In this document: positions 47,391-58,121 of the stretch, in pieces
Position numbering within the stretch: the first letter of the stretch is position 1
Layout: every line of letters starts with the position of its first letter
Source: Corynebacterium resistens DSM 45100
Lineage (GTDB): Bacteria; Actinomycetota; Actinomycetes; Mycobacteriales; Mycobacteriaceae
DNA length: 64,000 nt
Assembly (NCBI RefSeq): GCF_000177535.2
Contig: NC_015673.1
Coordinates: 2,294,001 to 2,358,000, forward strand
Direction of reading: 5' to 3'
Position numbers and translations under genes: made by a program
The notes under the pieces: model-generated
The model's input: only the letters and a program-made list of their open reading frames with translations
Databases searched by the model: none
Told to the model about the DNA's origin: nothing

Positions 47391-50102
47391 CTATTCTTCG
47401 TCTAGCCCCTCTTCTGGGCGGAGCCCGCTTCCTGCGAATCCCGGTACCGCGATCTGCGCACGCGCATCCTCATGATTGGCACGGCGGTGCGCGCGGGCGT
47501 GATCGCCCCATGCTTCACGGTCAGATTCATCAATCAGCAAGGTATCGCCTTGAATCACCACGGGTTCCCGTCCAACAACAACCTCTTCGCCCATAACCCA
47601 CAGGGGACCGACTTTGTGATCACCATCGACCACAGCCAGTTCTACTTCGCCTTCGCGCACTGTGACCTGAATCTGCTGACCATGAAGAGTGATTTGGTAC
47701 GTGAGGTAGTCCCATTCTTCCGGCAGGCGCGGGCTAATGGAAAATTGGCCGTAGTAATCCCGCAAGCCGCCGAATCCGAAAGTCAATGCGGTCCACACGC
47801 CGCCACAGGATGCGATATGCACGCCGTCTGAAGTGTTGTGGTGCATATCCGCCAAATCTACGAATAGTCCACGGTTGAAGAAGTGATGAGCAGTCTCCTT
47901 CAATCCCAGCTCCGCAGCCACAATGGACTGCACCACTGCACTGAGCGTGGAATCACCCGTAGTGAGGCGATCATAGTAATCGTAATTAGCGCGCTTGACT
48001 TGGCTAGAGAACTCTTGCCCCTGCAAGAACAACGCCAGCACCACATCGGCTTGTTTAACCACCTGATAGCGATAAATCGTCAACGGGTGGTAATGCAGCA
48101 AGAGTGGGCGCTTCGGTTCACTGTTGGGGTCATCGAGGTTCCACACCTCACGCAGGAGGAAGGAATCATCTTGGGGATTGACGCCGAGCTCCTCGTTGAA
48201 CGGCACCAGCATCTCCTCGGCAGCCCGTTCCCATAGCGCGATCTCATCATCAGTGAGGTTTTCATCGGAAACCAGCGCTTGGTATTCCTTCGGGCGTTCC
48301 TCCGCCATCTGCCGCAGTACACCCGCAGCGACCCGCAAGTTATAGCGCGCCATCACGTTGGTGTACAGGTTGTTGTTGACGACAGTGGTGTACTCATCGG
48401 GACCGGTCACGGAGTGAATCTCAAAGCGCTTACTACCACTGTTGAAAAAGCCAATGGACATCCAGAACCGTGCGGTGCCAACCAGAATGTGCACGCCCTG
48501 CTCTAGAAGGAAGTCCACATCCCCGGTAGCGTAAACGTACTTCATGAGCGCGAAGGCAATATCCGCGTCGATGTGATACTGCGCTGTGCCCGCTGCGTAG
48601 TACGCCGAGGATTCCTGCCCGTTAATCGTGCGCCACGGGAAGAGTACTCCATCGTGGGATAGCTCTAGAGCGCGCTGCTTGGCTGCTGGCAGCATGTCGC
48701 AGCGGAAGCGCAGTGCGTTACGAGCAAAAGTGGGGTTGGTGTAGGACAGGAACGGCAACACGTAGATCTCTGTATCCCAGAAATAGTGGCCGCCATAGCC
48801 ACTACCGGTCATACCTTTTGCCGGAACGCCACTTGTTTCTGCACGCGCCGAGGCCTGAATCAGCTGGAAAATATTCCAGCGCACGGCCTGCTGCAGTTCT
48901 GGCTGCCCACCAATTTTCACATCAGAGCGCTCCCAGAACTTCGCCAACCATTCCTGCTGGTTCAGCACCAAATTATCGAACCCCACAGATTTCGCACGGT
49001 TGATGGTGCGCGCGCAACGGAAGGCGAGCTCTTCCGGGGACACGTGGCGTGACGAATGGTAGGAGACAAATTTCTCCAGTCGCAGTTTCATGCCCTTGCG
49101 GCCATTGACGTGATAAGTCACCCGGGCTACGTCTTCTTGAACCTCCGTGGTGATCTCCACCCCGGTACCCAAACCGGCCTCAGCATCAGAATCGCTAGTT
49201 TCTTCGCTGGGTCGGCTTACATCCAACTGGTGATCCATAGAGGCCGCCACGGTCATCCCCGAATGGTTCACCTGGTAGCCCAAAGTGGCCCGCTCCGGCT
49301 CCGAAGAAAGCTGATACTTCGGCAGTAGAACGCGCTCTTGGAACTGCTCACCACGGCGAGGATCGAACTCCTCATCATCGAATTTCGCATTGCTATCCGG
49401 GAATTCGTCTTCCCCATCCTGCCGGTTCAGCAACTGTGAACTGATAACCACGGCTGCGTCATCATCCAGCAGCTCAACCTCCAACGACATGATCGCCAGA
49501 TGCCGTTCTTGAAAGCTCACCATGCGTTCACTGGTGACTTTGATGTGCTTGCCACCTGGCGTGCGCCACACGAGTTCACGCCGCAACACGCCCTCGCGGA
49601 AATCAAGGCTGCGCTTGTATTCCTTTACCTCGGCATTTCCCAGCCGGAACGGTTCATCATCGATGTACAAGCGCATGGCCTTGGCATCGGGTACCGAGAT
49701 GATGCCTTGACCGTGCCGCGCCAGACCGTAAGCGTTCTCCGCGTGCTGAATATCCCAAGTCTCATGCACACCATTGATGAACGTGCCGTGATGGGCGGAA
49801 TCGCGCCCTTCATCAGGGTTACCACGCAGCCCCATGTAGCCATTGGAAAGCGCGAATAATGTTTCGGAAACCCCCAAGTCCATGCGGTTTGGGTGCATCT
49901 CCACCCATGCCCACTCATCGACCGGATTGTTCTCCCGGTCGATCTTCTCTTCCGGGTTCACCTTGTAGTGCTTCCAGTCCAAGCGGAAGTCCTTGGCAGC
50001 TAAGTCCTCCCCATCAATGGGTCGCCGCGGACCAATGTTGGTCAGTGTGCGCTGGGAAGCGAGAAACTCTTTGAGTTGCTGCTGGTTCTTGTTCTCACCC
50101 AT
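47391..50102 (-). CDS. GH65-family disaccharide phosphorylase
   Basis: A 903-residue protein with the family's N-terminal beta-sandwich, helical (alpha/alpha)6 barrel (about 390-780) and small C-terminal beta-sheet. The general acid is E570 in VTGPDEYT, and GHYFWDTEIYVLPF is also typical. In GH65, maltose, trehalose or kojibiose is phosphorolysed to glucose and beta-glucose-1-phosphate. The next gene encodes the mutase that uses beta-glucose-1-phosphate. Which disaccharide is used cannot be read here. An unusually charged N-terminal 50 residues precede the fold. Confidence 0.9.
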   Translation of the reverse strand: MGENKNQQQLKEFLASQRTLTNIGPRRPIDGEDLAAKDFRLDWKHYKVNPEEKIDRENNPVDEWAWVEMHPNRMDLGVSETLFALSNGYMGLRGNPDEGRDSAHHGTFINGVHETWDIQHAENAYGLARHGQGIISVPDAKAMRLYIDDEPFRLGNAEVKEYKRSLDFREGVLRRELVWRTPGGKHIKVTSERMVSFQERHLAIMSLEVELLDDDAAVVISSQLLNRQDGEDEFPDSNAKFDDEEFDPRRGEQFQERVLLPKYQLSSEPERATLGYQVNHSGMTVAASMDHQLDVSRPSEETSDSDAEAGLGTGVEITTEVQEDVARVTYHVNGRKGMKLRLEKFVSYHSSRHVSPEELAFRCARTINRAKSVGFDNLVLNQQEWLAKFWERSDVKIGGQPELQQAVRWNIFQLIQASARAETSGVPAKGMTGSGYGGHYFWDTEIYVLPFLSYTNPTFARNALRFRCDMLPAAKQRALELSHDGVLFPWRTINGQESSAYYAAGTAQYHIDADIAFALMKYVYATGDVDFLLEQGVHILVGTARFWMSIGFFNSGSKRFEIHSVTGPDEYTTVVNNNLYTNVMARYNLRVAAGVLRQMAEERPKEYQALVSDENLTDDEIALWERAAEEMLVPFNEELGVNPQDDSFLLREVWNLDDPNSEPKRPLLLHYHPLTIYRYQVVKQADVVLALFLQGQEFSSQVKRANYDYYDRLTTGDSTLSAVVQSIVAAELGLKETAHHFFNRGLFVDLADMHHNTSDGVHIASCGGVWTALTFGFGGLRDYYGQFSISPRLPEEWDYLTYQITLHGQQIQVTVREGEVELAVVDGDHKVGPLWVMGEEVVVGREPVVIQGDTLLIDESDREAWGDHARAHRRANHEDARAQIAVPGFAGSGLRPEEGLDEE

Positions 50103-50197
50103 TGCTGTGTGCTCCCGTTTTCCGTGGTCTTCAGCTGATGTCGCAGGGCACCTCGCGCCCAGTGCGACCTTAAACCGCTGTGTGTGCTCGAACGATT

Positions 50198-50941
50198 CTA
50201 ACGCGATAGCAGATCTGCCAAGTCGGCTACCACCAGATCAGCACCCGCAGCCTTGAGTGCTTCTTCCCCTGCCCCGCGGTCTACGCCCAGTACCAGCCCA
50301 AAGTTGCCAGCCCGGCCCGATTGCACTCCACTGGTGGCATCTTCCACCACCACCGCATCCTCCGGCTCGGCTTCCAACAGCTCAGCCCCTCGCAAGTAGG
50401 TATCCGGGGCGGGCTTGCCTTTAAGCCCTTGTTCCGACGCCACATTGCCATCGACCACGATCTCGAATCGGCCCAACAACCCCGCGGACTCGAGCACTGG
50501 TTTCGCATTCTTGGACGAACTAACGATACCGATGCGAGGCACAGGTTGTCCGTCTGCTTCCGCAGCAGCGAGCGCATCTAAAAGCTCGACCGAACCGGGG
50601 TATGGCTGCACGCCTTCTTCCACGAGCTGAAGGAAGTCTTGGTTCTTTCTGCTACCGAGACCGTGGATCGAATCGACCGTGGCGGCGTCATCCGAAGAAC
50701 CCTCAGGCAATGTAATACCGCGGCTGGCCAGCAAGGAGGCTACCCCTTCATCACGCCGGCGGCCATCGAGATGGTCGAAGTAATCCTGCTCCGTGTAGGG
50801 TTCTGCCCCTCGTTCCTCTAAGAATGCCGAGAACATGCGGCGCCATGCTTGGCGGTGTAGCTCCGCAGTCGGAGTAATCACTCCGTCAAGGTCAAAAAGA
50901 ATGGCGCGGTAATCGAACAATGGTCGTGGTGTGGTGGTCAT
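50198..50941 (-). CDS. Beta-phosphoglucomutase (HAD family)
   Basis: 247 residues from the ATG at 50941 (GAAAGGA upstream). FDLDGVITPT carries the nucleophile Asp and general acid Asp. VSSSKN is motif II, GKPAPDTYLR motif III, and VVEDATSGV the metal site. It converts beta-glucose-1-phosphate to glucose-6-phosphate and is paired with the GH65 gene 95 bases downstream, as in mycobacteria. Confidence 0.92.
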   Translation of the reverse strand: MTTTPRPLFDYRAILFDLDGVITPTAELHRQAWRRMFSAFLEERGAEPYTEQDYFDHLDGRRRDEGVASLLASRGITLPEGSSDDAATVDSIHGLGSRKNQDFLQLVEEGVQPYPGSVELLDALAAAEADGQPVPRIGIVSSSKNAKPVLESAGLLGRFEIVVDGNVASEQGLKGKPAPDTYLRGAELLEAEPEDAVVVEDATSGVQSGRAGNFGLVLGVDRGAGEEALKAAGADLVVADLADLLSR

Positions 50942-50976
50942 GGGGTGTCCTTTCATCGAATCCCCATGGTAGCGGC

Positions 50977-51033
50977 AGAGGCCGACACAGGCTGGGCAAC
51001 CAATTCTCTTGCCCAGGGCCTGTGCCGGCCTCT
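50977..51033. terminator. Long stem-loop after aceB
   Basis: Arms starting AGAGGCCG...GGGCAA pair with TTGCCC...CGGCCTCT over about 22 positions with small bulges. It lies between the aceB stop (51090) and the beta-phosphoglucomutase start. No T-run follows on the minus strand, so function as terminator is inferred from strength and position. Confidence 0.55.
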
Positions 51034-51089
51034 TCATGCAGATTCCACCCCCACTCAGGCAATGGCCAAGCGGAGATGAAAATCAGTGT

Positions 51090-53312
51090 TTAGGCGATAC
51101 CGTTCTTCGCCTTGAACTCGCGACGGCGAGCGTGCAGGATCGGCTCGGTGTAGCCGGAAGGCTGCTCCTCGCCCTTCAAGATGAGATCCTTCGCAGCTTG
51201 GAATGCAACGGACTCATCGTAGTTCGCAGCCATGTCGCGGTAAGCCGAGTCTCCAGCGTTCTGTGCGTCGACCTTCTTAGCCATGCGCTCTAGGGATTCG
51301 ATGACCTGGTCTTCGCTGATCACACCGTGCTTGAGCCAGTTGGCCAAGAGCTGGGAGGAAATACGCAAGGTAGCGCGGTCCTCCATCAGGTCAATGTCGT
51401 GAATATCGGGAACCTTGGAGCAGCCCACGCCCTGCTCAACCCAACGCACCACGTAGCCCAAGATGGACTGGCAGTTGTTGTCCAGCTCTTCCTTAATCTC
51501 GGCCTCGTCCCACGTAGCGGCACCCTCGCCCTTTGCAGCACCCGCTACAGGAACAGTCAGCAGGTCAGCTTGGGTCTCACGACGACCTTCCGTGTGCAGC
51601 TTCTCCTGGACAGCGAAGACATCCACCTCGTGGTAGTGGGTGGCGTGCAGCGTAGCGCCGGTTGGCGAAGGCACCCATGCGGTAGAAGCCCCCTGCTTCG
51701 GCTGACCAATCTTCTGCTCGAGCATCTCTGCCATGAGCTCGGTCATTGCCCACATTCCCTTGCCGATCTGTGCCTTACCGGGCAGGCCGTGCTCCAGACC
51801 AGCATCCACGTTGTTGTCCTCGTAGGCGAGCATCCACTTGGATTGCTTCATCTCGCCCTTGCGGATCATTGGGCCAGCCACCATGGAGGTGTGGATCTCA
51901 TCACCCGTGCGATCCAAGAAGCCCGTGTTAATGAAAGCTAGGCGATCCTTCACTGCGGCGATGCAAGCATCGAGGTTTACGGAAGTGCGGCGCTCCTCAT
52001 CCATGACGCCGACCTTCAGCGTGTAACGCTGCAAGCCAAGCAAGTCCTCAATCGCAGCGAAGAGGTCATTGGTGAAAGCAACTTCTTCTGGGCCGTGCTG
52101 CTTGGGCTTCACGATGTAGATGGAACCGGTGCGGGAGTTGCCACGCTCATTGGATTCTTCAAGGCCAGGGATGGCACACGCAGAGGTGATAACACCATCC
52201 ATGATGCCTTCGAAGATCTCCTCCCCGTTCTGGTCCAAGATGGCTGGGTTCTGCATGAGGTGGCCAACGTTACGCACGAAGAGCAAGGAGCGGCCATGCA
52301 AGCGCAGCTTCTCACCATCGCGAGAGGTGTACTCGCGGTCAGGATTCATGCGACGAGTGAAAGTCCTATCCCCCTTCGTGACCTCTTCGGAGAGCTCGCC
52401 GGTGTTCAGGCCGAACCAGTTGCGGTATCCGAGTGTTTTGTCGGTGGCATCGACAGCTGCCACCGAGTCTTCGAAGTCCATGATGGTAGAAACTGCGGAC
52501 TCGAGGATGATGTCCTTCACCCCTGCCTTGTCGGTGGAGCCGACTGGAGATTCAGGATCGATCTGAATATCGATGTACAAGCCATTGTTACGCAGAAGAA
52601 TGGAGGTCGGGTTAGCCTCTTCGCCGGCGTAACCTGCGTAAACGTCAGGCTCGCGCAAGCGTACTTCCTGACCATCGATCTCAGCGGTGAATTGGCCCGA
52701 AGCTACCGAGTACTTGGTGACATCCTTATGGGAGCCGGATTCCAGAGGCACTGCGCGGTCAAGGAAATCACGGGACCAAGCGATGACCTTGTCGCCACGG
52801 ACCTTGTTATAGCCAGTGCCCTTCTCTGCGCCGTCCTCTTCAGAAATAGCATTCGTGCCGTACAGGGCGTCATACAAAGATCCCCAACGAGCATTGGCAG
52901 CGTTAATCGCGAAACGGGCATTAAGGACTGGAACGACCAGCTGCGGGCCAGCGGTCTCGGAAATCTCGGTATCGATATTTTCCGTGTTGATCTTGAAGTC
53001 CGCAGGAGCATCGACGAGGTAGCCGATCTCCTTGAGGAATGCAGTGTACTCCTCTGCGTTCTGCTCGCCGGCGTGGTTGGAGTACCAATCATCCAGCTTC
53101 TGCTGGAATTCATCGCGCTTGGCGAGCAGCTCGCGGTTGCGTGGGGTGAAATCTTCGACGATCTTGCCGAAGCCATCCCAGAACTGCTTCTGATCCTCTG
53201 CGGAATCCTTACCGACCCGTGGAAGAACTTCACCGTTGACAAAGTCGTAGAGAGTCTTGGCGACCTGCAGTCCGCCTGCAGAAATGCGCTCAGTCTTCTG
53301 GTCAATGGTCAT
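51090..53312 (-). CDS. aceB: Malate synthase G
   Basis: A 740-residue malate synthase of the G type, joining glyoxylate and acetyl-CoA to malate. Signatures include [26 protein letters not shown], and [14 protein letters not shown] with the conserved Arg. The C-terminal domain holds the catalytic Asp ([10 protein letters not shown]). It diverges from aceA across 582 bases. Together they form the glyoxylate shunt for growth on acetate or fatty acids. Confidence 0.95.
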   Translation of the reverse strand: MTIDQKTERISAGGLQVAKTLYDFVNGEVLPRVGKDSAEDQKQFWDGFGKIVEDFTPRNRELLAKRDEFQQKLDDWYSNHAGEQNAEEYTAFLKEIGYLVDAPADFKINTENIDTEISETAGPQLVVPVLNARFAINAANARWGSLYDALYGTNAISEEDGAEKGTGYNKVRGDKVIAWSRDFLDRAVPLESGSHKDVTKYSVASGQFTAEIDGQEVRLREPDVYAGYAGEEANPTSILLRNNGLYIDIQIDPESPVGSTDKAGVKDIILESAVSTIMDFEDSVAAVDATDKTLGYRNWFGLNTGELSEEVTKGDRTFTRRMNPDREYTSRDGEKLRLHGRSLLFVRNVGHLMQNPAILDQNGEEIFEGIMDGVITSACAIPGLEESNERGNSRTGSIYIVKPKQHGPEEVAFTNDLFAAIEDLLGLQRYTLKVGVMDEERRTSVNLDACIAAVKDRLAFINTGFLDRTGDEIHTSMVAGPMIRKGEMKQSKWMLAYEDNNVDAGLEHGLPGKAQIGKGMWAMTELMAEMLEQKIGQPKQGASTAWVPSPTGATLHATHYHEVDVFAVQEKLHTEGRRETQADLLTVPVAGAAKGEGAATWDEAEIKEELDNNCQSILGYVVRWVEQGVGCSKVPDIHDIDLMEDRATLRISSQLLANWLKHGVISEDQVIESLERMAKKVDAQNAGDSAYRDMAANYDESVAFQAAKDLILKGEEQPSGYTEPILHARRREFKAKNGIA

Positions 53313-53894
53313 AGTGACTCCTTTGCGATCATGAACGAATTATTCGCGCTCAGCGAAGCGTGAAAATCCTTATAGTTTCGTCTCCACATTAGGTGACAGC
53401 GGTCACGTATGGCCGAAATTGGGATCTAGGCGATATTTTTTCCACCCCCACCACGGGGGCAAAACAGACATTCCTTGCCTTAAACGGGTGCACACTCTCC
53501 GCTTTGCAACTATGTGGCAGAGCACGCATTAAACCTGCAAGAGACATAGATCACGCTCATAACTAATCTTGAAAACGCCTCCAACACAGCGAAAAAAATT
53601 AACAAACTTCACAAAAACCGCCTACACCCCCACACACAAATTACGTAATTAATGGCATTGACGGGCACTTTTACCTTGGTATGGTGGGCTTCAGCGACAG
53701 AGGTATTTTGAGTTTGCAAGAACTTCCGGAGTTTTTCGTTCGTGTGTTGCACGCCACACCGGGCGACCGCGAGCGATCTCACCGGAGCCTCCGTGTCGTC
53801 ACCCCCACCCAGTTACATGCTGGGATGCGCCGGCCATGACGGCTAGGTGCACCAGACACGAACTCCTCCATTGAAGAAGGAAGTGAAGATTTAC
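53313..53894. promoter_or_regulatory. aceB-aceA divergent regulatory region
   Basis: No gene in 582 bases. I see three ACCCCCA boxes (53444-53450, 53626-53632, 53801-53807) and a CGGGGGC (53454-53460), which fit the RamA pattern of short C or G runs. CTTTGCAAC (53502-53510) and AGTTTGCAAG (53711-53720) resemble RamB sites. A GTGAC/GTCAC dyad lies near 53391-53404. The region is A+T rich around 53580-53650. Binding is inferred from what is known for C. glutamicum aceA/aceB. Confidence 0.6.
53658..53685 (+). promoter_or_regulatory. Likely aceA promoter
   Basis: TTGACG (53658-53663), a 16-base spacer and TATGGT (53680-53685) make a good sigma-A-type promoter. It predicts a 5' leader of about 200 bases before the aceA ATG, which contains one RamB-like and one RamA-like box. 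Confidence 0.55.
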
Positions 53895-55190
53895 ATGTCT
53901 AACGTCGGCAAGGCACGTACCGCTGCGGAAATCCAGAAGGATTGGGATGAGAACCCACGCTGGAAGAACGTTAAGCGCGATTACACCGCTGAGCAGGTAG
54001 CTGAGCTGCAGGGCACCGTTGTCGAGGAGCACACCCTCGCACGCCGCGGTGCAGAAATCCTGTGGGAGGCTGTTAACAAGGGCGACGATTCCTACATCAA
54101 CGCTCTGGGCGCACTGACCGGTAACCAGGCCGTTCAGCAGGTTCGCGCTGGCCTGAAGGCTGTATACCTGTCCGGTTGGCAGGTTGCGGGTGACGCTAAC
54201 CTCTCCGGTCACACCTACCCTGACCAGTCCCTGTACCCAGCGAACTCCGTCCCACAGGTTGTTCAGCGCATCAACAACGCTCTGCTGCGTGCAGACGAGA
54301 TCGCTCGCGTCGAGGGCGATACCTCCGTTGACAACTGGCTCGTTCCAATCGTTGCAGACGGCGAAGCCGGCTTCGGTGGCGCACTGAACGTTTACGAGCT
54401 GCAGAAGGCCATGATCAAGGCCGGCGCCGCTGGTACCCACTGGGAGGACCAGCTCGCTTCCGAGAAGAAGTGTGGCCACTTGGGCGGTAAGGTGCTGATC
54501 CCAACCCAGCAGCACATTCGTACCCTGAACTCCGCTCGCCTGGCTGCTGACGTCGCCAACACCCCAACCCTGGTTGTGGCACGTACCGACGCTGAGGCTG
54601 CTACCCTGCTGACCTCCGATGTTGACGATCGCGATAAGCCATTCCTGACCGGCGGCCGCACCGCTGAAGGCTTCTACAACGTTCAGAACGGCATCGAGCC
54701 ATGCATCGCCCGCGCGAAGGCATACGCTCCTTACGCCGACCTGATCTGGATGGAGACCGGCACCCCTGACCTCGAGCTGGCTAAGAAGTTCGCTGAGGCA
54801 GTTCGCGAGGAGTACCCAGACCAGCTGCTGGCCTACAACTGCTCCCCATCCTTCAACTGGTCCGCACACCTGGACGACGACACCATCGCCAAGTTCCAGA
54901 ACGAGCTGGGCGCTATGGGCTTCAAGTTCCAGTTCATCACCCTGGCTGGCTTCCACGCTCTCAACTACTCCATGTTCGACCTGGCTTACGGCTACGCCCG
55001 CAACCAGATGTCCGCTTTCGTGGACCTGCAGAACCGCGAGTTCGACGCAGCCAAGGAGCGCGGCTTCACCGCTGTGAAGCACCAGCGCGAGGTTGGTGCA
55101 GGTTACTTCGACAGCATTGCCACCACCGTGGATCCAAACTCCTCCACCACCGCTCTGAAGGGCTCCACCGAGGAGGGTCAGTTCCACTAA
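53895..55190 (+). CDS. aceA: Isocitrate lyase
   Basis: A 431-residue enzyme that splits isocitrate to succinate and glyoxylate. The catalytic KKCGHLGGK has Cys193. The [11 protein letters not shown] beginning and the [13 protein letters not shown] region are typical. The ATG at 53895 has GAAGGAAGTG upstream. Codon use is strongly biased to a few preferred codons, far more than its neighbours, indicating high expression. It is followed by a strong terminator. Confidence 0.97.
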   Translation: MSNVGKARTAAEIQKDWDENPRWKNVKRDYTAEQVAELQGTVVEEHTLARRGAEILWEAVNKGDDSYINALGALTGNQAVQQVRAGLKAVYLSGWQVAGDANLSGHTYPDQSLYPANSVPQVVQRINNALLRADEIARVEGDTSVDNWLVPIVADGEAGFGGALNVYELQKAMIKAGAAGTHWEDQLASEKKCGHLGGKVLIPTQQHIRTLNSARLAADVANTPTLVVARTDAEAATLLTSDVDDRDKPFLTGGRTAEGFYNVQNGIEPCIARAKAYAPYADLIWMETGTPDLELAKKFAEAVREEYPDQLLAYNCSPSFNWSAHLDDDTIAKFQNELGAMGFKFQFITLAGFHALNYSMFDLAYGYARNQMSAFVDLQNREFDAAKERGFTAVKHQREVGAGYFDSIATTVDPNSSTTALKGSTEEGQFH

Positions 55191-55266
55191 AGATCATCGG
55201 TAGCAAGCAGCCCGTGAGTGCAGAAGCACTCCCCGCGCTGGCTACCTGATCTTCGGTACTGCCGAG

Positions 55267-55309
55267 GCGGGGCGTGCGCAATCTTTGTGATTGTGTGCGC
55301 CCCGCTTTC
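55267..55309 (+). terminator. Intrinsic terminator of aceA
   Basis: GCGGGGCG (55267-55274) pairs with CGCCCCGC (55298-55305), with further partial pairing inside, then TTTCTTT. A second stem-loop (AGATCA..GGTAGC with GCTACC..TGATCT, 55191-55255) comes just after the stop codon. Confidence 0.8.
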
Positions 55310-55368
55310 TTTGCGCATTGGTGGCTTACTTGGCTTCGCGCCTGCTTTCGCCGACTAAGATTATCCGC

Positions 55369-56862
55369 ATGGCCTCATCCAGCGTGTTCGTCGGTTCCCG
55401 CTTGCGTGAGCTGCGTAAGGACCGCAGCCTCTCCCAAGCCCAACTCGCCGAAAAACTCGGCATCTCCGCCAGTTATGTCAATCAGATCGAACACAACTCA
55501 CGGCCCCTCACCCTTGCTGTTCTCGATAAACTGACCGCCACATTCGGTGTAGATGCCACCTTCTTTTCTAGGGGCGACGCCACGCGCCTACTAGCCGAAG
55601 TTCAGGACGTGGTTCACGACCGTGAAGTGTGTCCAACTCCCGTGGACGTGGCCGAACTGGCGGATCTCGTGAAGAATCACCCCACCCTCGCACGCGCCAT
55701 GGTGGAAATGCATTCACGCTATCGCAACGTTTCGGACAAGCTTTCCCTCGCCACCGATGAACGTATGCAGGGCAATGCCGTGCTATCCATCACCCCTCGC
55801 GGTGAACTGTTTGGGCGAGCCTCCGGGCCTGAGGCATTTTCCATGCCCCACGAGGAAGTTCGCGACTACTTCTATGCGCGGCAAAATTACGTCGATGTCC
55901 TAGACGTCCAGGCCGAGGCACTAGCGGAAGAGCTAGGGCGAATGCAGCGTGGCGTCAATGCGAAAAATCCCCCAGCACAGCAGATTCACCACAAAGAGCA
56001 GGTAATCGCAACCAGGCTGATGGATAAGCACGGAGTGCCCGTGACGTATTCCTCCGATCTGGGCGATACCCAGCATTACTTCGATCTACAACGGCGCGAG
56101 CTGTTCGTTTCCACCAAGATGCGCCCCGGCCAAATAGCTTTTCGCTTGGCGACGGAACTGGCGTACCTCGAAATCGGAGAAACCATCAACAGCTTGGTGG
56201 AGCTAGGGCACTTCCAATCTGACGATGCCCGCGCACTCGCCTCACGCGGATTAGCAACGTATTGGGCTGCAGCGCTACTGCTTCCCTATCGCCAGTTCCA
56301 TGCATCAGCGGAGGAATCTCGATATGACCTGGAGTTCCTCATGCGTGAGTATGGTGTGGGCTACGAAACTGTGTGCCACCGGTTATCGACTTTACAAAGG
56401 CCCTCACTACGCGGTGTGCCATGGACTTTTGTGCGTGTAGATCGTGCAGGGAATATGTCCAAGCGGCAATCCGCATCCGGGCTACATTTGTCCCATTCTG
56501 GCGGCACCTGCCCCCTGTGGAATGTCTACGAGACCTTCAGCTATCCCGGCAAGATCATGCGACAGATCGCACAGATGCCGGATGGCCGGCGCTACCTGTG
56601 GATCGCCCGCACCGTCAATCACCACCGTGCCGCATGGGGACAACCAGGCAAGATGTTCGCCATTGGATTGGGATGCGAAATTCGGCACGCTGAACGCACC
56701 GTGTATTCGGATGGGCTGGATCTGCAAGATGTTTCGGCAGCGGTTCCCATCGGCTCGGGCTGCCGACTGTGCCCACGTGAGGCATGCCCCCAGCGCGCCT
56801 TTCCTCCCATTCACCAACAATTGGCAATCGATCCGCACCGCTCGGCTATCGCGCCTTACTAG
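55369..56862 (+). CDS. ramB: RamB-family transcriptional regulator
   Basis: A 497-residue Xre-family regulator. The N-terminal HTH (about 10-62) includes [20 protein letters not shown]; a central IrrE-like fold (about 150-300) and a C-terminal Cys-bearing domain follow ([21 protein letters not shown]). RamB represses acetate genes such as aceA and aceB in C. glutamicum. A TAAGAT -10-like box (55356-55361) is 7 bases before the ATG, suggesting a leaderless mRNA. The stop overlaps the convergent gene by 4 bases. Confidence 0.9.
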   Translation: MASSSVFVGSRLRELRKDRSLSQAQLAEKLGISASYVNQIEHNSRPLTLAVLDKLTATFGVDATFFSRGDATRLLAEVQDVVHDREVCPTPVDVAELADLVKNHPTLARAMVEMHSRYRNVSDKLSLATDERMQGNAVLSITPRGELFGRASGPEAFSMPHEEVRDYFYARQNYVDVLDVQAEALAEELGRMQRGVNAKNPPAQQIHHKEQVIATRLMDKHGVPVTYSSDLGDTQHYFDLQRRELFVSTKMRPGQIAFRLATELAYLEIGETINSLVELGHFQSDDARALASRGLATYWAAALLLPYRQFHASAEESRYDLEFLMREYGVGYETVCHRLSTLQRPSLRGVPWTFVRVDRAGNMSKRQSASGLHLSHSGGTCPLWNVYETFSYPGKIMRQIAQMPDGRRYLWIARTVNHHRAAWGQPGKMFAIGLGCEIRHAERTVYSDGLDLQDVSAAVPIGSGCRLCPREACPQRAFPPIHQQLAIDPHRSAIAPY

Positions 56863-58031
56863 TTGCGGTTCCCATCCGGGCCGTTGTCATCGAACAAGCC
56901 TGTGATTTCGCGCCGCCGGTGCTCGCGGCGGTTATACGTGGCTTCACGAATCGAATCATCTGAATCAAATCCCGAGCCCAAGGCTCCTGCCATGGTTCCC
57001 AGCGATGTCGTAAACCACGCCAACGTGAGGTAGTCCGTGATAGCCACCTCAGAGTTGATCATCTGCGCGAAGTACGGAATCGGAACCACAGTGGCGGCAA
57101 AGAGCAGCAGAATCAAGTAGATCAGCGCATAGATCCCGGTAGCGGCGAGTGCAACCGTGCCGACGGTCGCGAGATTATCGATCCGGCTTCGCCACCGAGT
57201 CAGCGAGTCCAGATTCTGACCACGCCACTTGTTCCACAAACCATTGTGGTAAATCAACCAGAATGTCAGTGCGGTAATCGCCACAAACGTGATCAGGCTC
57301 AGGCGCCAGACAGCAATCAAACTAGACATGGCCCAGACCGAGCCGTAGAAAATACTAAAAGCGCCAGTCGCCACACCCGTCGCAAGGCAACCAGAAAGCA
57401 CTCGAATCAATTTGTCCGGACGGTTGCAGCGGATCATTCCCAGCCAGAGGCGCAGTACACGCCCTCGCCCCTCCAGTACGCGTGTGGTTTGCGCGGATGA
57501 ATCGCCGCCTTCAATTTCTGCGACTTGGGTTTCCGGAACTCCCGCACCTGCGGGCAGGCCCTTGACCAAACGGGTCATCTCCTGCCGTAGCGCATCACGC
57601 GCTCGCAGAAGTCCGAATGCTGGCAAGCACAGCATGGTCGCCCGCCCGTTTTCAACTGATTGGCTGATCACGGGGCGTCGAGTGGTAAGAGGCAGGTCGG
57701 TCACGTAGATCATTCGATCCCAGCCGCGGTCCTGCAGAATCCCCGGCGCTGAATGGGCTAGCCGGACATTGCCTTCCTGATCCATCGGAAGGGTCCCCAC
57801 CCGCAGGTCCAGCCGGGCGGGCACCGAAACGGTGGCTACTTCCGTATTGCCGGTGGGTAACGGGTCTGACGCATCGACGGAATCAATCCATGCACCTGCT
57901 GTGCCTAGATCTACGTTTTGGGTCCAAAGCTGCGCTTGCTGTCTCGCTACTTCACGCAACTCGGGTAGCAAGTCGCGCACGCGAGCTTCCGGCAGACCTG
58001 GATCTACCAGCAATCCAATAACTTCCGTCAC
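56859..58031 (-). CDS. Membrane protein of unknown function between lpd and ramB
   Basis: A 390-residue protein. The first 200 residues are a soluble alpha/beta region without a recognised fold. About five TM helices occupy 205-345 (around 210-232, 238-260, 289-315 and 330-350), and the C-terminus is charged ([13 protein letters not shown]). The position next to lpd is shared with other corynebacteria as I recall. Function unknown. Confidence 0.78.
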   Translation of the reverse strand: MTEVIGLLVDPGLPEARVRDLLPELREVARQQAQLWTQNVDLGTAGAWIDSVDASDPLPTGNTEVATVSVPARLDLRVGTLPMDQEGNVRLAHSAPGILQDRGWDRMIYVTDLPLTTRRPVISQSVENGRATMLCLPAFGLLRARDALRQEMTRLVKGLPAGAGVPETQVAEIEGGDSSAQTTRVLEGRGRVLRLWLGMIRCNRPDKLIRVLSGCLATGVATGAFSIFYGSVWAMSSLIAVWRLSLITFVAITALTFWLIYHNGLWNKWRGQNLDSLTRWRSRIDNLATVGTVALAATGIYALIYLILLLFAATVVPIPYFAQMINSEVAITDYLTLAWFTTSLGTMAGALGSGFDSDDSIREATYNRREHRRREITGLFDDNGPDGNRN

Positions 58032-58121
58032 GGAAGATAAGTCTAGCCGGTGATTCCCTGAACAGAAATCACCGGCTAACTGGGACTATGCACGGTTCGC
58101 GTATCCGCGCACACGCCTCAA

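Noticed and set aside
53799..55187. 462-codon open frame antisense to aceA
   Set aside because: It mirrors the strong codon bias of aceA; composition is unlike a real protein and isocitrate lyase motifs are clear on the other strand.
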